Shown: one piece after another, positions 9,061 to 18,741 of the stretch
Position numbering within the stretch: position 1 is the first letter of the stretch
How the letters are laid out: every line of letters starts with the position of its first letter
Source of the DNA: Autumnicola lenta
GTDB taxonomy: Bacteria; Bacteroidota; Bacteroidia; Flavobacteriales; Flavobacteriaceae
Reading direction: 5' to 3'
Assembly: GCF_031846515.1 (NCBI RefSeq)
Contig: NZ_JAVRHO010000004.1
Span: 62,001 to 126,000 of the forward strand
Length of the DNA stretch: 64,000 nucleotides
Notes under the pieces: model-generated
Told to the model about the DNA's origin: nothing
The model's input: only the letters and a program-made list of their open reading frames with translations
Database searches by the model: none
Translations under genes and position numbers: made by a program

Positions 9061-9516
9061 TCATTCTCAAAAGTTGTGGGGGAATTGAATAATGAGAGCG
9101 ATAGCAGAAAACAACTTTTAGCCAGAAGCAGGTATTTATTGTATAAATTGAGAGACAAGTGGACCAATAGTCAAAAGGAAAGAGCTGCTATTTTATTTAC
9201 CAAATATCCTGACATAGAAAAAGCCTACAATCTAGTAGATGGACTGAGGAATATATTCAATAAGGCAATCGACAAAGGTGTAGCCTATACAAAACTGGCG
9301 CATTGGTACAGACAAGTAGAAGAGTCCGGATTTAAAAGCTTCAACACGGTAGCAAACAGCATCTATTCTAATTACCACTCCATAATTTTAAAAATCGTAG
9401 CACCAATGCTTCCGCCGAGTCATTCAATGCAAAAATAAAAGCATTTAGAGCACAATTAAGAGGAGCAAGAAAAACAGAATTCTTCTTGTATAGACTCGAA
9501 AAATTATTTGCTTAAA
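9061..9516 (+). pseudogene. Remnant of an ISL3/ISAon1-like transposase, frameshifted
   Basis: An open frame running out of the tRNA and its terminator encodes only the end of a transposase (KWTNSQKERAAILFTKYPD, LAHWYRQVEESGFKSFNTV). The family C-terminus normally continues without a break. Here the frame shifts near 9390-9395, and the remaining residues (NRSTNASAESFNAKIKAF, EFFLYRLEKLFA, then TAA at 9514-9516) appear in the next frame. The N-terminal two thirds, including most of the catalytic domain, are missing. It is a dead fragment inserted between two tRNA genes. Two CTTGATCC repeats at about 9539-9572 may be remains of the element's end. Confidence 0.75.
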
Positions 9517-9585
9517 AACCAAAAACCCAGAAAATGTTCTTGATCCACCATTTACTCTTGATCCGCTATTCTGTACTAGTAGAAA

Positions 9586-9617
9586 TAAAAAAAGGCTTCA
9601 CATTTCTGTGAAGCCTT
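9586..9617 (-). terminator. Terminator of initiator tRNA-Met
   Basis: GGCTTCACA (9594-9602) and TGTGAAGCC (9609-9617) form a perfect 9-bp stem. The A-run at 9586-9593 becomes a T-run on the minus strand. It lies 13 bases past the tRNA 3' end. Confidence 0.85.
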
Positions 9618-9630
9618 GTCTTTGCTAGTA

Positions 9631-9703
<73 letters not shown>

Positions 9704-9730
9704 ATAATATTCCAATAAATTTTTATAAGA

Positions 9731-9806
9731 ACTTTCGGGTTATAATCCCGATGAGCGAACTTTCTGTTAAGCCAGCCGAAGCATGCTTTGCTATCCGCGA
9801 TATTGG
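9731..9806 (-). pseudogene. Decayed duplicate of initiator tRNA-Met
   Basis: On the minus strand this segment begins ATATCGCGGATAGC and contains CATCGGGATTATAACCCG. Both align with the neighbouring functional tRNA (ATATCGCGGGATAGAG and CGTCGGGCTCATAACCCG). The D-arm is replaced by unrelated bases, the anticodon reads TAT in place of CAT, and no T-arm can be found. It lies directly behind the promoter, so it occupies the place where a first tRNA copy would have started. Confidence 0.6.
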
Positions 9807-9810
9807 ACTG

Positions 9811-9841
9811 CAAATATACAACTGATTTCAACTTTCACAAA
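9811..9841 (-). promoter_or_regulatory. Promoter for initiator tRNA-Met
   Basis: On the minus strand TTTG (9841-9838) is followed after 19 bases by TATATTTG (9818-9811), a full match to the Bacteroidota consensus. The transcript would run through the decayed tRNA copy before reaching the functional tRNA at 9703. Confidence 0.75.
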
Positions 9842-9856
9842 GAAAAAATAAAAAAA

Positions 9857-10210
9857 TTATTGAGTAATCCAGCTAAGTGCTTCCAGCCTGTTTTCATTGT
9901 CGTAAATTGTAATATCTGCTGCCGCTATCAGGTCCTTAAATTCAAAGGCATTCTTTATCCATGACTCATCTGTAACGACTGCGATTTTATAAAACTCCCC
10001 CCTGTGACTCACATTAAAGCCTAAATTCCTTAGAAAAGCTGTAAAGGATAATTCGTTTCCTGCTTTTAGTTCACAAAACAAGCTTACTTTATCATGTTCT
10101 TCCATTCTCTCGGAAACCATCGACACCAAATTCTTCATTAGCTCATCATCAATATCTGAATTTATTGTTACTCCAATAACATTTTCAGCAAATTCAAAAG
10201 TCGAGACCAT
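9857..10210 (-). CDS. SpoIIAA-like (STAS-fold) protein
   Basis: A 117-residue soluble protein fitting the SpoIIAA-like family: an N-terminal strand (VIGVTINSDIDDELMKNLV), a central acidic helix (ERMEEHDKVSLFCELK) and the ending IAVVTDESWIKNAFEFKDLI. Family members are small STAS/CRAL-TRIO-like proteins of uncertain function, some linked to membranes or stress. It has 77 bases to the CPXCG gene upstream. No function beyond the fold can be supported. Confidence 0.7.
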   Translation of the reverse strand: MVSTFEFAENVIGVTINSDIDDELMKNLVSMVSERMEEHDKVSLFCELKAGNELSFTAFLRNLGFNVSHRGEFYKIAVVTDESWIKNAFEFKDLIAAADITIYDNENRLEALSWITQ

Positions 10211-10287
10211 AGTTTCATAAAGTTAAGACCCTAATTTAGAAAAAAATCCGACATACTTTTAGAGCTATTTCTTAAATAATATCTTGT

Positions 10288-10470
10288 TTACTGCTCAATA
10301 CTTTGCGCATCAAACTCTGTTATTTCATTTGACTCGAAACTCACGGTTATTTCAAGGGGATTGCAACATATCTCACAGTCTTCTATATAGGTCTGCCTCC
10401 TCATCGAAGGATCCAGCAAAACAGAAATTTCTTCCCAGCAGTAGGGACACTGAAAGTAATGTTCGTACAT
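10288..10470 (-). CDS. CPXCG-family cysteine-rich small protein
   Basis: A 60-residue protein with two Cys pairs, CPYC (residues 8-11) and CEICC (about 32-36), spaced like a zinc ribbon, and an acidic C-terminus. This fits the short CPXCG cysteine-rich family of unknown function. I chose the ATG at 10470 because AAGGAGAGAG lies just before it, and because the longer frame from 10554 would overlap the TolC-like gene. It is the last gene after the efflux-pump genes, 16 bases behind the TolC-like gene. Confidence 0.75.
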   Translation of the reverse strand: MYEHYFQCPYCWEEISVLLDPSMRRQTYIEDCEICCNPLEITVSFESNEITEFDAQSIEQ

Positions 10471-10486
10471 ATCTCTCTCCTTTTCT

Positions 10487-11830
10487 TTACAGTTCCACGT
10501 TAAGCAACTGACCCGTGAGCTGCAGTAACTGCAATTCGGCGAGTTTGGCATCATATTTAGCTAAATTCAGGCTTGTTCTTGCGTTAAGAAGATTTATTTG
10601 CGCCTGCCGGAACTCTATAGAAGTTATCTGGCCCAGGCTAAATTCTTCCCGGGATCGTTCAAAATTATCAAGATTAGTGGACACGTTCTCCTCCTGAATC
10701 TTATAAATGAAATACTTATTTTCAAAGTTATTAAGCGCATTTGCAATGTCTCGTTTTACTTCAAGTTCTATCTGCTCCTTAAGTAATTCCTGATTTTCAT
10801 AATTAATCTTTGCATTTTGCACCTGCACAAAAGTTTGACCCCCGTCAAAAATATCCCAACTTAAACTTACCCCGGCAGAGAGTCCGTCTGTAATAGTAGT
10901 AGAACCAGGAAAAAATGCCGTCGCTGCACTACGGTTTCTATTCCAGCCATAAGAGCCACTCAAACCAATAGCGGGTAAATATCTGGATCTACTTATTTTG
11001 ATATCATATTCACTTATAGTGATATTTCTTTCGATCTGAAGTAAGGAAACATTGTTTGCCTCCGCATTTTCTATAAAACTTTCCAGTCGTAGTCCAGGAA
11101 GAAAATTTACAGTAGTGTCCACGGCAAAACCAATTGCAGAAATCTCTCTGTTTAAGAGCACATTTAGATCTCTTTTGGAGTTGGCAAGCTGCTGCCTTGT
11201 ATCAATAAGGATTACACTGTCATTATTCACATCTACACGTGCGTTGAGTACCGCAAGATTATTGCTTTGCCCATAATCAAATTGATACTGCGCTCTTATT
11301 TTTCGTTCTTTTGATATTTGCAGGGTTTCTTCCAAAACCTGAATATTTTCTGTTAACCGGGCTACTTCGTAATATATGCTTAATAATTGAAGCATGGTAT
11401 TCTCTATTGTCTCCCGCGCTTCAAGTTGTGACAGGTTATACTGTTCTTTCAGGCTTTTGTAATTATAATACCGGCCAAGGCCATCAAAAAGGGTATAATT
11501 AAGATTTACAGCAGCATTATATCTATTACTTTCAATTCCTCTCTGTTCTAAAATATCTCCATTCTCGGGTTCTGTGGTCCGGTTATTAAGATCATAATTT
11601 GCCCCGGCAACTCCTGCCAGAGATGGAAGGTAACCGGAGTTGAGGATACTCTGGTTGTTTTCCGCAATTTCTACCTGATTATTTGCAATTTTGATTCCGT
11701 AGTTACTTTCCAGCGCACGGGTTATAACCTCTTCCTTGGTCAATACCGAATCCCGGACCTGTGCAGTCAGCTGGCTGGTAAGTACAATAACTAAAAGAAA
11801 AATACAGCTACTTATTATCCTCATGCTCAT
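10487..11830 (-). CDS. TolC-family outer-membrane efflux protein
   Basis: The protein has a signal peptide (MRIISSCIFLLVIVLTSQLTA) and two long coiled-coil/barrel repeats typical of outer-membrane factors, each opening with a conserved helix (TKEEVITRALESNYGIKIA; ANNVSLLQIERNITISEYDI). A motif near the end (LGQITSIEFRQAQINLLNA) is also family-typical. It forms the outer duct for the RND pump encoded just upstream. I chose the ATG at 11830 (MSMRII...); 11824 is equally possible. A longer frame from 11911 adds a charged leader that would spoil the signal peptide. The start overlaps the end of the RND gene by 23 bases, so coupling is likely. Confidence 0.88.
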   Translation of the reverse strand: MSMRIISSCIFLLVIVLTSQLTAQVRDSVLTKEEVITRALESNYGIKIANNQVEIAENNQSILNSGYLPSLAGVAGANYDLNNRTTEPENGDILEQRGIESNRYNAAVNLNYTLFDGLGRYYNYKSLKEQYNLSQLEARETIENTMLQLLSIYYEVARLTENIQVLEETLQISKERKIRAQYQFDYGQSNNLAVLNARVDVNNDSVILIDTRQQLANSKRDLNVLLNREISAIGFAVDTTVNFLPGLRLESFIENAEANNVSLLQIERNITISEYDIKISRSRYLPAIGLSGSYGWNRNRSAATAFFPGSTTITDGLSAGVSLSWDIFDGGQTFVQVQNAKINYENQELLKEQIELEVKRDIANALNNFENKYFIYKIQEENVSTNLDNFERSREEFSLGQITSIEFRQAQINLLNARTSLNLAKYDAKLAELQLLQLTGQLLNVEL

Positions 11831-14800
11831 TTTCTTCTTTTTGTTCTTTAATAGAGCGCTCCATATCTTCAGCCTTTGGTTTTTCTCCTGAGGTAAGCCA
11901 CTTCCCTCCAATTTTAATATTATTACTAATAGACAATAGCAAAGGCAAAAGCAAGAGAGTTAGGACGGTAGCAATAGCAATCCCATAAGAAATTGAAATA
12001 GCCATAGGTTTCAGAAACTGCGCCTGCCGGCTTTTTTCCAGAAGCAAAGGTGCAAGCCCTGCAATTGTGGTTAGCGACGTTAAGAATATTGCCCTGAACC
12101 TGGCCCGTCCTGCTTCATAAAGTGCATCTTTAAACAGCAGGCCTTCCCTCATAAATCCATTGAATTTACTTATCAGCACCAGCCCATCGTTTACCATAAT
12201 TCCCACCAGCGCTATTATGCCCAGAGCGGAAAGAACATTTATAGGGAAGTCATGTAACCAGTGCCCCCATGCCACCCCAATAACACTAAATGGAATCATA
12301 AGCATTAACAGTAAGGGTTGACTATAACTTCTGAAAGTAAAGGCAATCGTAGCATAAATAAGGAACAAGATGATTGGAAGAACTGCTTTAGCCGAACTTG
12401 AAAGTTTATCTGCTTCCCGGTTTTGCCCTTCATAAGAAACTGTAAGACTGGAATAATTAGCCAGGATCTCCGGCATTACATTTTCCCTTATATCTGCCAG
12501 AATTTCGGTAGAACTGCCGTTAGGATCTTCCATATCTGCACTAACTCTTATTTCCCGAAGTCCTTCAAGGTGACTAATGGACTCTGTTCCTCTAATAATT
12601 TCATAGTTGGCTATTTCGTCAAAAGGAACCCGGTCGCCTGAAGGTGTAAGGATACGCATATCGTCCAGGTCATTTATAGAAGAACGGTTTTCGCGATTAT
12701 ACCTCACCCACACCCTTATTTCATCCTGTCCCCGCTGGAAACGTTGCGCCTGGGCTCCAAAGAAACCATTCCTGATCTGTCGCATTACGTTACCAAGATC
12801 AAGCCCCAGGGCATAAGCATTATCTTTAAGCTTCACATTTATCTCTTTTATCCCTTCCGGATCACTATCGGTTACATCTTTTAGCAAAGGATTATCTTCA
12901 AAAATGGCTTTCAGGTCTTCCTTGGCAGCCTCAAGCTCCTCGAGGTTATTACCTAAAAGAGAAACCGAAACCGGGGAACCACCAAAATTACCACCAGATC
13001 CAAAAGTTAAATTTTCGACTCCGTATACAGGACCTACTTCTTCCCGAATGGAATTTGTTATTTCCGGAGAACCAAAATCCCTTTCCTCTCCTGGGAGTAG
13101 ATTTACCTGTAGAGAAGCTTTATTATTTCCAGGACCTACTCTTTTTATAATATTTTCGACAACCTGTTTATCACCAGATTGTCTTTCAGAATAATCTTCA
13201 TTTACTCTCCAGGCGGCAGCTTCAACCATAGAAATAATAGAATCTGTACGGGCAGGATTTACACCTTCCGGCATTAACAGACTAATATTTACCTGGTCAC
13301 TGGCAATACTGGGAAAAAGGGTGACGCGTATCCAGCCTCCTCCTATAGATCCTATGGTAAGGATCAGGACAGCCATTAAAATTCCGAAGGAGAGAATCTG
13401 TTGCCTAAGCACAAAAGCAAGTACAGGGCTGTATATTTTATCACGCAGATATTGCATAATTTTGTCTCCGGTACGGTTTATCACCCGCATCTTTTGAAAA
13501 AGCCCCGCAATACCGGTCTTTTTTTCTTCTGTATTCTTTCTTAAAGCTTTGGAATGAGCAATATGCGCGGGAAGAATAATAAGTGCCTCCACCAGGGAAA
13601 CCACCAAAGTAAGAATTACCACAGTAGATACTTCAGCAAAAAATTCACCTATCCTGCTGTCCAGAAACATAAAGGTTGAAAAAGCAAGAATAGTAGTAAT
13701 TATAGCAGAAAGGATAGAAGGCAACACTTCCATTGTTCCGTCCAGTGCTGCCTGGATTGGCGGCTTGCCTTTTTCGTATTCCTGATAAATATTTTCTGAA
13801 ATTACTATCCCGTCATCTACAAGAATACCAATCACGATGATCATTCCAAATAAGGAAAGAACGTTAATTGTTACACCCAGAGATCCTGCAAAAATAAACA
13901 TTCCCAAAAAGGCAACAGGTAACCCAAAAGCAACCCAAAACGCCAGGCGGGTATTTAGAAAAAGCGAAAGAAAAAACAGCACGAGCAACATTCCCACCAG
14001 TCCGTTTTCCAGCAGTAATTGTGTTCTTTGGCCAAGTGTAATGGAAGAATCGCTAACTACATCCAGTCTTATATTGCTGTTTCTCTCATTAAACGTTTCT
14101 ACATATTCATTCACCTGCTCTGCAGTGGAGAGAAGGTCTTCGTTATTGGTATTGCTTACCTGAACGTTTACGGCAACGTTTCCGTTAAAAAAAGAGGCAT
14201 TTGGAGTTTCTGCAAATTGATCCCTTACCGTTGCAATATCTCCAAGTCTTATAATCTGCCCTGTAGATGTAGATCGAACCACCAAATCATTAAGCGCATC
14301 TGCATAGTATACACGGCTGTTGGCACGAATAAGATAATCTTCAGCATCGGTTTTAATGGTACCGCCGGTAGAGAGGATATTTGCACTGGCAACGGTTTGC
14401 GCCACCTCTTCAAACGTAAGATTGTAAGCCAGCAAGTCGTTCTGACTTACTGCAATTTCAATTTCTTCTTCAGGGAAACCCCAGATTTCGATTTGGGAAA
14501 CCCCGTCCAGCCGGCGCAAATCATTTTCTATTTGTTCGCTGATTCTTTTAAGGGTAACCAACGGAATATTCTCGCCGCTAATAGCAAAGCTAATGGTGGA
14601 CCTTACCCTTTCCTCCTTGGCAACGACAAGAGGCTCCATGCCACCGGGAAAATTAGGCACCCTGTCTACCGCATTCTTCACCTCGCTTAGCATAACGTCG
14701 ATATTCTCGTCACGCTCAATTTCTACAGTAATAGAACCTCCGCTTTCACGTGCGGTAGAAGTAACACGATCTATCCCGTCCAGCCCTTTAAGGTTATCCT

Positions 14801-15005
14801 CAATTTTAAGGATAATTCCTTCTTCAATCTCTTCCGGAGCTGATCCGGGATAATTTATATTTATGTTTATAATCCTTGAATCCTGAAGCGGAAAAAAGGA
14901 GGATTTCATGTTTAAGACCCCAACAACCCCAAAAATGACAAATGCGAAGATTACGATATTTACCGCAACCTCATATTTAATAAAATAACTTATTACTTTT
15001 CTCAA
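11808..15005 (-). CDS. RND-family efflux transporter, inner-membrane pump
   Basis: A 1065-residue pump with the AcrB/MdtB/HAE-1 layout: a first membrane helix at residues 11-31, two large periplasmic loops, and two groups of membrane helices around residues 330-540 and 860-1030. The proton-relay Asp pair is present in GILVDDGIVISENI, and the symmetric GIMVNDGLVLISKF lies in the second half. It exports drugs, dyes or other small molecules from membrane or periplasm, driven by protons. It lies 22 bases after the adaptor gene and overlaps the TolC-like gene, completing a tripartite operon. Substrates cannot be predicted. Confidence 0.92.
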   Translation of the reverse strand: MRKVISYFIKYEVAVNIVIFAFVIFGVVGVLNMKSSFFPLQDSRIINININYPGSAPEEIEEGIILKIEDNLKGLDGIDRVTSTARESGGSITVEIERDENIDVMLSEVKNAVDRVPNFPGGMEPLVVAKEERVRSTISFAISGENIPLVTLKRISEQIENDLRRLDGVSQIEIWGFPEEEIEIAVSQNDLLAYNLTFEEVAQTVASANILSTGGTIKTDAEDYLIRANSRVYYADALNDLVVRSTSTGQIIRLGDIATVRDQFAETPNASFFNGNVAVNVQVSNTNNEDLLSTAEQVNEYVETFNERNSNIRLDVVSDSSITLGQRTQLLLENGLVGMLLVLFFLSLFLNTRLAFWVAFGLPVAFLGMFIFAGSLGVTINVLSLFGMIIVIGILVDDGIVISENIYQEYEKGKPPIQAALDGTMEVLPSILSAIITTILAFSTFMFLDSRIGEFFAEVSTVVILTLVVSLVEALIILPAHIAHSKALRKNTEEKKTGIAGLFQKMRVINRTGDKIMQYLRDKIYSPVLAFVLRQQILSFGILMAVLILTIGSIGGGWIRVTLFPSIASDQVNISLLMPEGVNPARTDSIISMVEAAAWRVNEDYSERQSGDKQVVENIIKRVGPGNNKASLQVNLLPGEERDFGSPEITNSIREEVGPVYGVENLTFGSGGNFGGSPVSVSLLGNNLEELEAAKEDLKAIFEDNPLLKDVTDSDPEGIKEINVKLKDNAYALGLDLGNVMRQIRNGFFGAQAQRFQRGQDEIRVWVRYNRENRSSINDLDDMRILTPSGDRVPFDEIANYEIIRGTESISHLEGLREIRVSADMEDPNGSSTEILADIRENVMPEILANYSSLTVSYEGQNREADKLSSSAKAVLPIILFLIYATIAFTFRSYSQPLLLMLMIPFSVIGVAWGHWLHDFPINVLSALGIIALVGIMVNDGLVLISKFNGFMREGLLFKDALYEAGRARFRAIFLTSLTTIAGLAPLLLEKSRQAQFLKPMAISISYGIAIATVLTLLLLPLLLSISNNIKIGGKWLTSGEKPKAEDMERSIKEQKEENEHEDNK

Positions 15006-15027
15006 GACTATCGGATTTTTGCCGGAG

Positions 15028-16143
15028 CTATTCTTCTTCTATGGTGACCAACATTCCTGAATACGCTCCGGGTACAGATGCAGATACCAACCTGGCACCG
15101 TCCTCCAGCCCTTTTACTACAACAGAATTATTTGTGAAATAAACAGGATTTACTTCCACAAGATCCAACACACTATCCTTAACAACAAAGACTTTGGAAC
15201 GATCTACTAAAAGTTCACGCGGTATTTCGATGGCATTCTCCTCGGCATTAGCATCCAGTCTCGCTTCCAGGTACATTCCTTCGCTAACATCTTCATCTTC
15301 AATGCGAATAAAAACCTGGATTGTTTGTGTTTCCTGGTTTACCCGGCTGTTTATCCTGCTTACAGTACCCTCATAGGTCTGAGTTCCATCAAGATTATGT
15401 AGTTCTACTTTCGCTCCCTCCTGAAGCAAATCACTGAATTTTTTGGCAATAGCTACTTCCAGCTCGTATACAGATGGATCTATAAATTCACCTAATTTCT
15501 GACCCTGCCGGATTAACGTTCCCTCATTTACCAGCGCTTCAGTAAGCACCCCGCTAAAAGGAGCGACTATTGCGTATTTCCGTAGCCTTTCCTCGAGATT
15601 TTTAATAGCGTAGTAGGAAGAGATGATGCCGCGGCCTGTAATAAAATATTTTTCTTTATCTGTGTCCAGTTCCGGCAAAGGAGGAACCGTTTTGCGGATA
15701 TCAAAATTGTTGAGATAAGTTTGCCATTTCTCAAAAACCTCCGGATAATCCATACGCAAATCGGGCATAATAGCCGTTATGCTATTATAGAGATCACTTT
15801 TTGCCGATTGCACACTGGCCTGAAATTCATCTGAGTCGATATTGAGCAAAATCTGACCCCGGCTATATTTTTGCCCGGGTCTGAATTCTTTGCTGCTGCT
15901 CAGGAAGATTCCCTGTACTTCTGAATATAATTCGAATCTTTGCAAGGCCGTCACACTTCCGTTGGCGGGAACTACAATTGGCACCGTCCGGTTTTGAACA
16001 GTATCAACAAAAACCTTTTTTACAACTTTTGAAACAGGCGGTGTTTCCTGCACATTACTGGCAATAATTGCCTTTGCCCCAAAAAAAGATAGAACTATTA
16101 GAACCAGTCCTAATACCGAGAGAATAATTTTACGTTTGTCCAT
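15028..16143 (-). CDS. RND efflux periplasmic adaptor (HlyD/MFP family)
   Basis: A 371-residue adaptor with an N-terminal membrane anchor (about residues 7-27), a split lipoyl/barrel-sandwich domain (NGSVTALQRFELYSEVQGIF; later YAIVAPFSGVLTEALVNEG), a helical hairpin between the halves and a beta-barrel region (YELEVAIAKKFSDLL; EGTVSRINSRVNQETQTI). It links the inner-membrane RND pump to the TolC-like duct. It is the first gene of the pump operon. The 65 bases to the ABC-F gene upstream leave room for its own promoter. Confidence 0.9.
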   Translation of the reverse strand: MDKRKIILSVLGLVLIVLSFFGAKAIIASNVQETPPVSKVVKKVFVDTVQNRTVPIVVPANGSVTALQRFELYSEVQGIFLSSSKEFRPGQKYSRGQILLNIDSDEFQASVQSAKSDLYNSITAIMPDLRMDYPEVFEKWQTYLNNFDIRKTVPPLPELDTDKEKYFITGRGIISSYYAIKNLEERLRKYAIVAPFSGVLTEALVNEGTLIRQGQKLGEFIDPSVYELEVAIAKKFSDLLQEGAKVELHNLDGTQTYEGTVSRINSRVNQETQTIQVFIRIEDEDVSEGMYLEARLDANAEENAIEIPRELLVDRSKVFVVKDSVLDLVEVNPVYFTNNSVVVKGLEDGARLVSASVPGAYSGMLVTIEEE

Positions 16144-16208
16144 AATTCAATACTAGGACTTAAAAAAACCGAATTAGTTTAATTGAAGTCAAAAAAAATT
16201 TAATAATG

Positions 16209-18128
16209 CTAGTTATACCTGTCCAGTTCCTGCTGAATTTTCTCCCATTCCTTCATGAATTTCTCAAGTTCCATTTTTTTTGAATTGTACTTCTTAAGAA
16301 ATTCCGGCTGCTCCATTGTTTTTTCATAATTGGAGGCAAGTGCCACATCTTTTTCCTTTAGCTCTTTTTCAAGCTTTGTAATACTGGCTTCTGCCTTACT
16401 CAGCCTGTTATTCAGTGATTTTAGCTTTTTCTGATCTTCGTAAGATTGTTTAGGCGAAGCTTCAGCTTTATCCTGGACTGCCGCTTTTTGCTTCTCCCGC
16501 TTCTCTACAGCACGCATATCCTCAAACTGCCGTTGCTCCAGGTAATAATCGATATCCCCAAGATACTCTTTTACATTCCTGTTTTTAAACTCATAAACTC
16601 TTGACGTTAATCCCTGCAGAAAATCCCGGTCGTGTGAAACAAGAATAAGCGTTCCTTCAAATTTCTTTAACGCCTCCTTTAAAACATTCTTGGATTTTAT
16701 ATCGAGGTGGTTGGTGGGCTCATCCATTACCAGCACGTTAAAAGGCTGCAGTAATAATTTACATAAGGCAAGCCGGTTACGCTCACCACCGGAAAGAACT
16801 TTCACTTTCTTATCTACTTCATCTCCACGGAATAAAAATGAACCCAGCATATCACGCACCTTACTTCGGTTCTTCTCGTTTGCAGAATCAATCATAATCT
16901 CGTGCACTGTCTTCTCCCCATCCAGGTAATCTGCCTGGTTCTGGGCGAAATATCCAAGCTGTACGTTATGTCCCAGTTTAAGATTACCGGTATATGGAAT
17001 TTCGTCGATGATCATTTTGGCAAGAGTTGTTTTCCCCTGTCCGTTTTGGCCAACATAGGCAATTTTGCTTCCCCGCTCGATCAACAGGTTAATATCTTCC
17101 AGCACCTTTTTATCACCGTAAGATTTCCCTACGTGTTCTGCTTCCACCACAACTTTTCCCGGTTGTACAGAAACAGGGAAGGTAATATTCATTACCGCAT
17201 TGTCATCCTCATCAACTTCAATACGATTTATTTTATCAAGTTTTTTGATCAGCGATTGCGCCATCGAAGCTTTAGAAGCTTTAGCGCGGAATTTATCTAT
17301 CAGTTTTTCCGTTTGCTCAATTTCTTTCTGCTGATTCTTTTGGGCAGCCAGTTGCTGATCCCGAAGCTCTCCCCTTAGCTCCATAAATTCTGAATAAGGC
17401 TTCTTGAAATCATAGATCTGACCCAGGCTTATTTCAATGGTACGGTTGGTAACATTGTCCAGGAACATTTTATCGTGAGAAACCAGGATCACACACCCGG
17501 CATAATTATTCAGAAAAGATTCCAGCCAGATAATACTTTCAATATCCAGGTGGTTGGTAGGCTCATCCAGAAGCAAAATATCGTTACTCTGAAGCAGAAG
17601 TTTTGCCAGTTCAATACGCATTCTCCATCCTCCCGAAAAAGTATCAGTGAGTTTCCCGAAGTCTTCACGTTTAAATCCGAGACCCAGCAGTACCTTTTCG
17701 GTTTCACCTTCATAGTTATAACCTCCAATAATCTCATATTGATGCGTTATTTCGCTAAGATCCTGGATAAGCTGCGTATAAGATTCACTCTCATAATCTG
17801 TTCTTGTTGCAAGTTGCTCGTTAATATGATCGATCTGCTTTTCCAGTTTCTTGATTTCTTCAAAAGCCTGTTGCGCTTCCTGAAGCACGGTACGGCCCCT
17901 TACAAAATCGATATCCTGCTTTAAAAAGCCAATTCTCAGCTCCTTATCTTTTGCAATACTACCCGTGTCGTACTCCTGTTCTCCGGAAATTATACGAAGC
18001 ATCGTAGATTTTCCCGCACCGTTCTTCCCGATAAGACCTACACGATCCCCGGCACCTAAACGAAAAGTTATTTCTTCAAAAAGATATTCTCCGTTAAACG
18101 AAACGGAAAGATTATGAATGTTAAGCAT
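16209..18128 (-). CDS. ABC-F family ATPase
   Basis: The 639-residue protein has two ABC ATPase domains and no membrane segments. Domain 1 has Walker A GKNGAGKST (about residues 35-43), signature FSGGWRMRIEL and Walker B ILLLDEPTNHLD. Domain 2 has GQNGQGKTT (about 355), LSGGERNRLAL and VLVMDEPTNHLD. A charged linker lies between them and a C-terminal coiled coil (about 560-639) follows. ABC-F proteins bind the ribosome and relieve stalled or antibiotic-blocked translation. The C-terminal extension resembles the Uup/YdiF type. The gene runs divergently from the DUF983 gene. Antibiotic resistance is possible but not shown. Confidence 0.9.
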   Translation of the reverse strand: MLNIHNLSVSFNGEYLFEEITFRLGAGDRVGLIGKNGAGKSTMLRIISGEQEYDTGSIAKDKELRIGFLKQDIDFVRGRTVLQEAQQAFEEIKKLEKQIDHINEQLATRTDYESESYTQLIQDLSEITHQYEIIGGYNYEGETEKVLLGLGFKREDFGKLTDTFSGGWRMRIELAKLLLQSNDILLLDEPTNHLDIESIIWLESFLNNYAGCVILVSHDKMFLDNVTNRTIEISLGQIYDFKKPYSEFMELRGELRDQQLAAQKNQQKEIEQTEKLIDKFRAKASKASMAQSLIKKLDKINRIEVDEDDNAVMNITFPVSVQPGKVVVEAEHVGKSYGDKKVLEDINLLIERGSKIAYVGQNGQGKTTLAKMIIDEIPYTGNLKLGHNVQLGYFAQNQADYLDGEKTVHEIMIDSANEKNRSKVRDMLGSFLFRGDEVDKKVKVLSGGERNRLALCKLLLQPFNVLVMDEPTNHLDIKSKNVLKEALKKFEGTLILVSHDRDFLQGLTSRVYEFKNRNVKEYLGDIDYYLEQRQFEDMRAVEKREKQKAAVQDKAEASPKQSYEDQKKLKSLNNRLSKAEASITKLEKELKEKDVALASNYEKTMEQPEFLKKYNSKKMELEKFMKEWEKIQQELDRYN

Positions 18129-18267
18129 GAAAATTGATTAATTTTTGCAAAGATGATTAAATTTGTGAAGCAAAAAAAATGATATTGAGGCGCTTAAATG
18201 CTTTTTGCGATAATGTGAATTTTTAGGCATTCACCTCAGCAGACTATTTTGCAAAAACCGACTTCAG

Positions 18268-18678
18268 ATGAAATTTTTAAAGGGAACAAAACTGTACAGC
18301 ATACTTACCGGAACCTGTCCCGTATGCCAGGAAGAAAGCATTTATAAAGAACCGAATCCATACAAATTGAGCAGCATCTTTAAAATGCCCGAGCGCTGTT
18401 CCAATTGCGGCACTAAGTACAAGATCGAACCTTCATTTTTCTTTGGCGCCATGTATGTAAGCTATGCCGTGGGAGTCGCGTTTGCCGTGGCAGCATTTAT
18501 TATTTCCTACTTTTTCTTTGGCAGCACACCCCTTACTGCATTCCTTGTAATCGTAGCTACCCTTGTTGTTTTTGGACCCATAATAATGCGGCTTTCAAGA
18601 AATATCTGGATCAATTTCTTTTTTAGCTATGATAGTGCGGCGGGAAAAAGAGCTACTGAAAAAAATGCAAACGGATAA
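18268..18678 (+). CDS. DUF983 membrane protein
   Basis: A 136-residue protein opening with a zinc-ribbon-like double Cys motif (CPVCQ at about residue 18, CSNCG at about 47), followed by two hydrophobic segments (about 60-85 and 90-110). This is the DUF983 layout, a short membrane protein family of unknown role common in Bacteroidota and alphaproteobacteria. It is divergent from the ABC-F gene. Confidence 0.8.
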   Translation: MKFLKGTKLYSILTGTCPVCQEESIYKEPNPYKLSSIFKMPERCSNCGTKYKIEPSFFFGAMYVSYAVGVAFAVAAFIISYFFFGSTPLTAFLVIVATLVVFGPIIMRLSRNIWINFFFSYDSAAGKRATEKNANG

Positions 18679-18709
18679 TGTTTTTTTTAAAGGATTTCAG
18701 GATTAAATC

Positions 18710-18729
18710 GTAAATTATATCGGTTTTAA
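18710..18729 (+). promoter_or_regulatory. Conserved leader element shared by two small-protein genes
   Basis: The tract GTAAATTATATC followed two bases later by TTTTAAT lies 12 bases before the ATG at 18742. The same tract is found at 25722-25742 before the related gene at 25759, while the surrounding DNA differs. It may be a promoter or 5' UTR element; its nature is inferred only from conservation. Confidence 0.5.
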
Positions 18730-18741
18730 TCCTTTTAAAAA

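Noticed and set aside
8962..9090. Apparent protein start inside tRNA-Phe, continuing through its terminator
   Set aside because: The first 30 or so residues come from tRNA and terminator sequence. Only the part from about 9061 resembles a transposase, and it is frameshifted.
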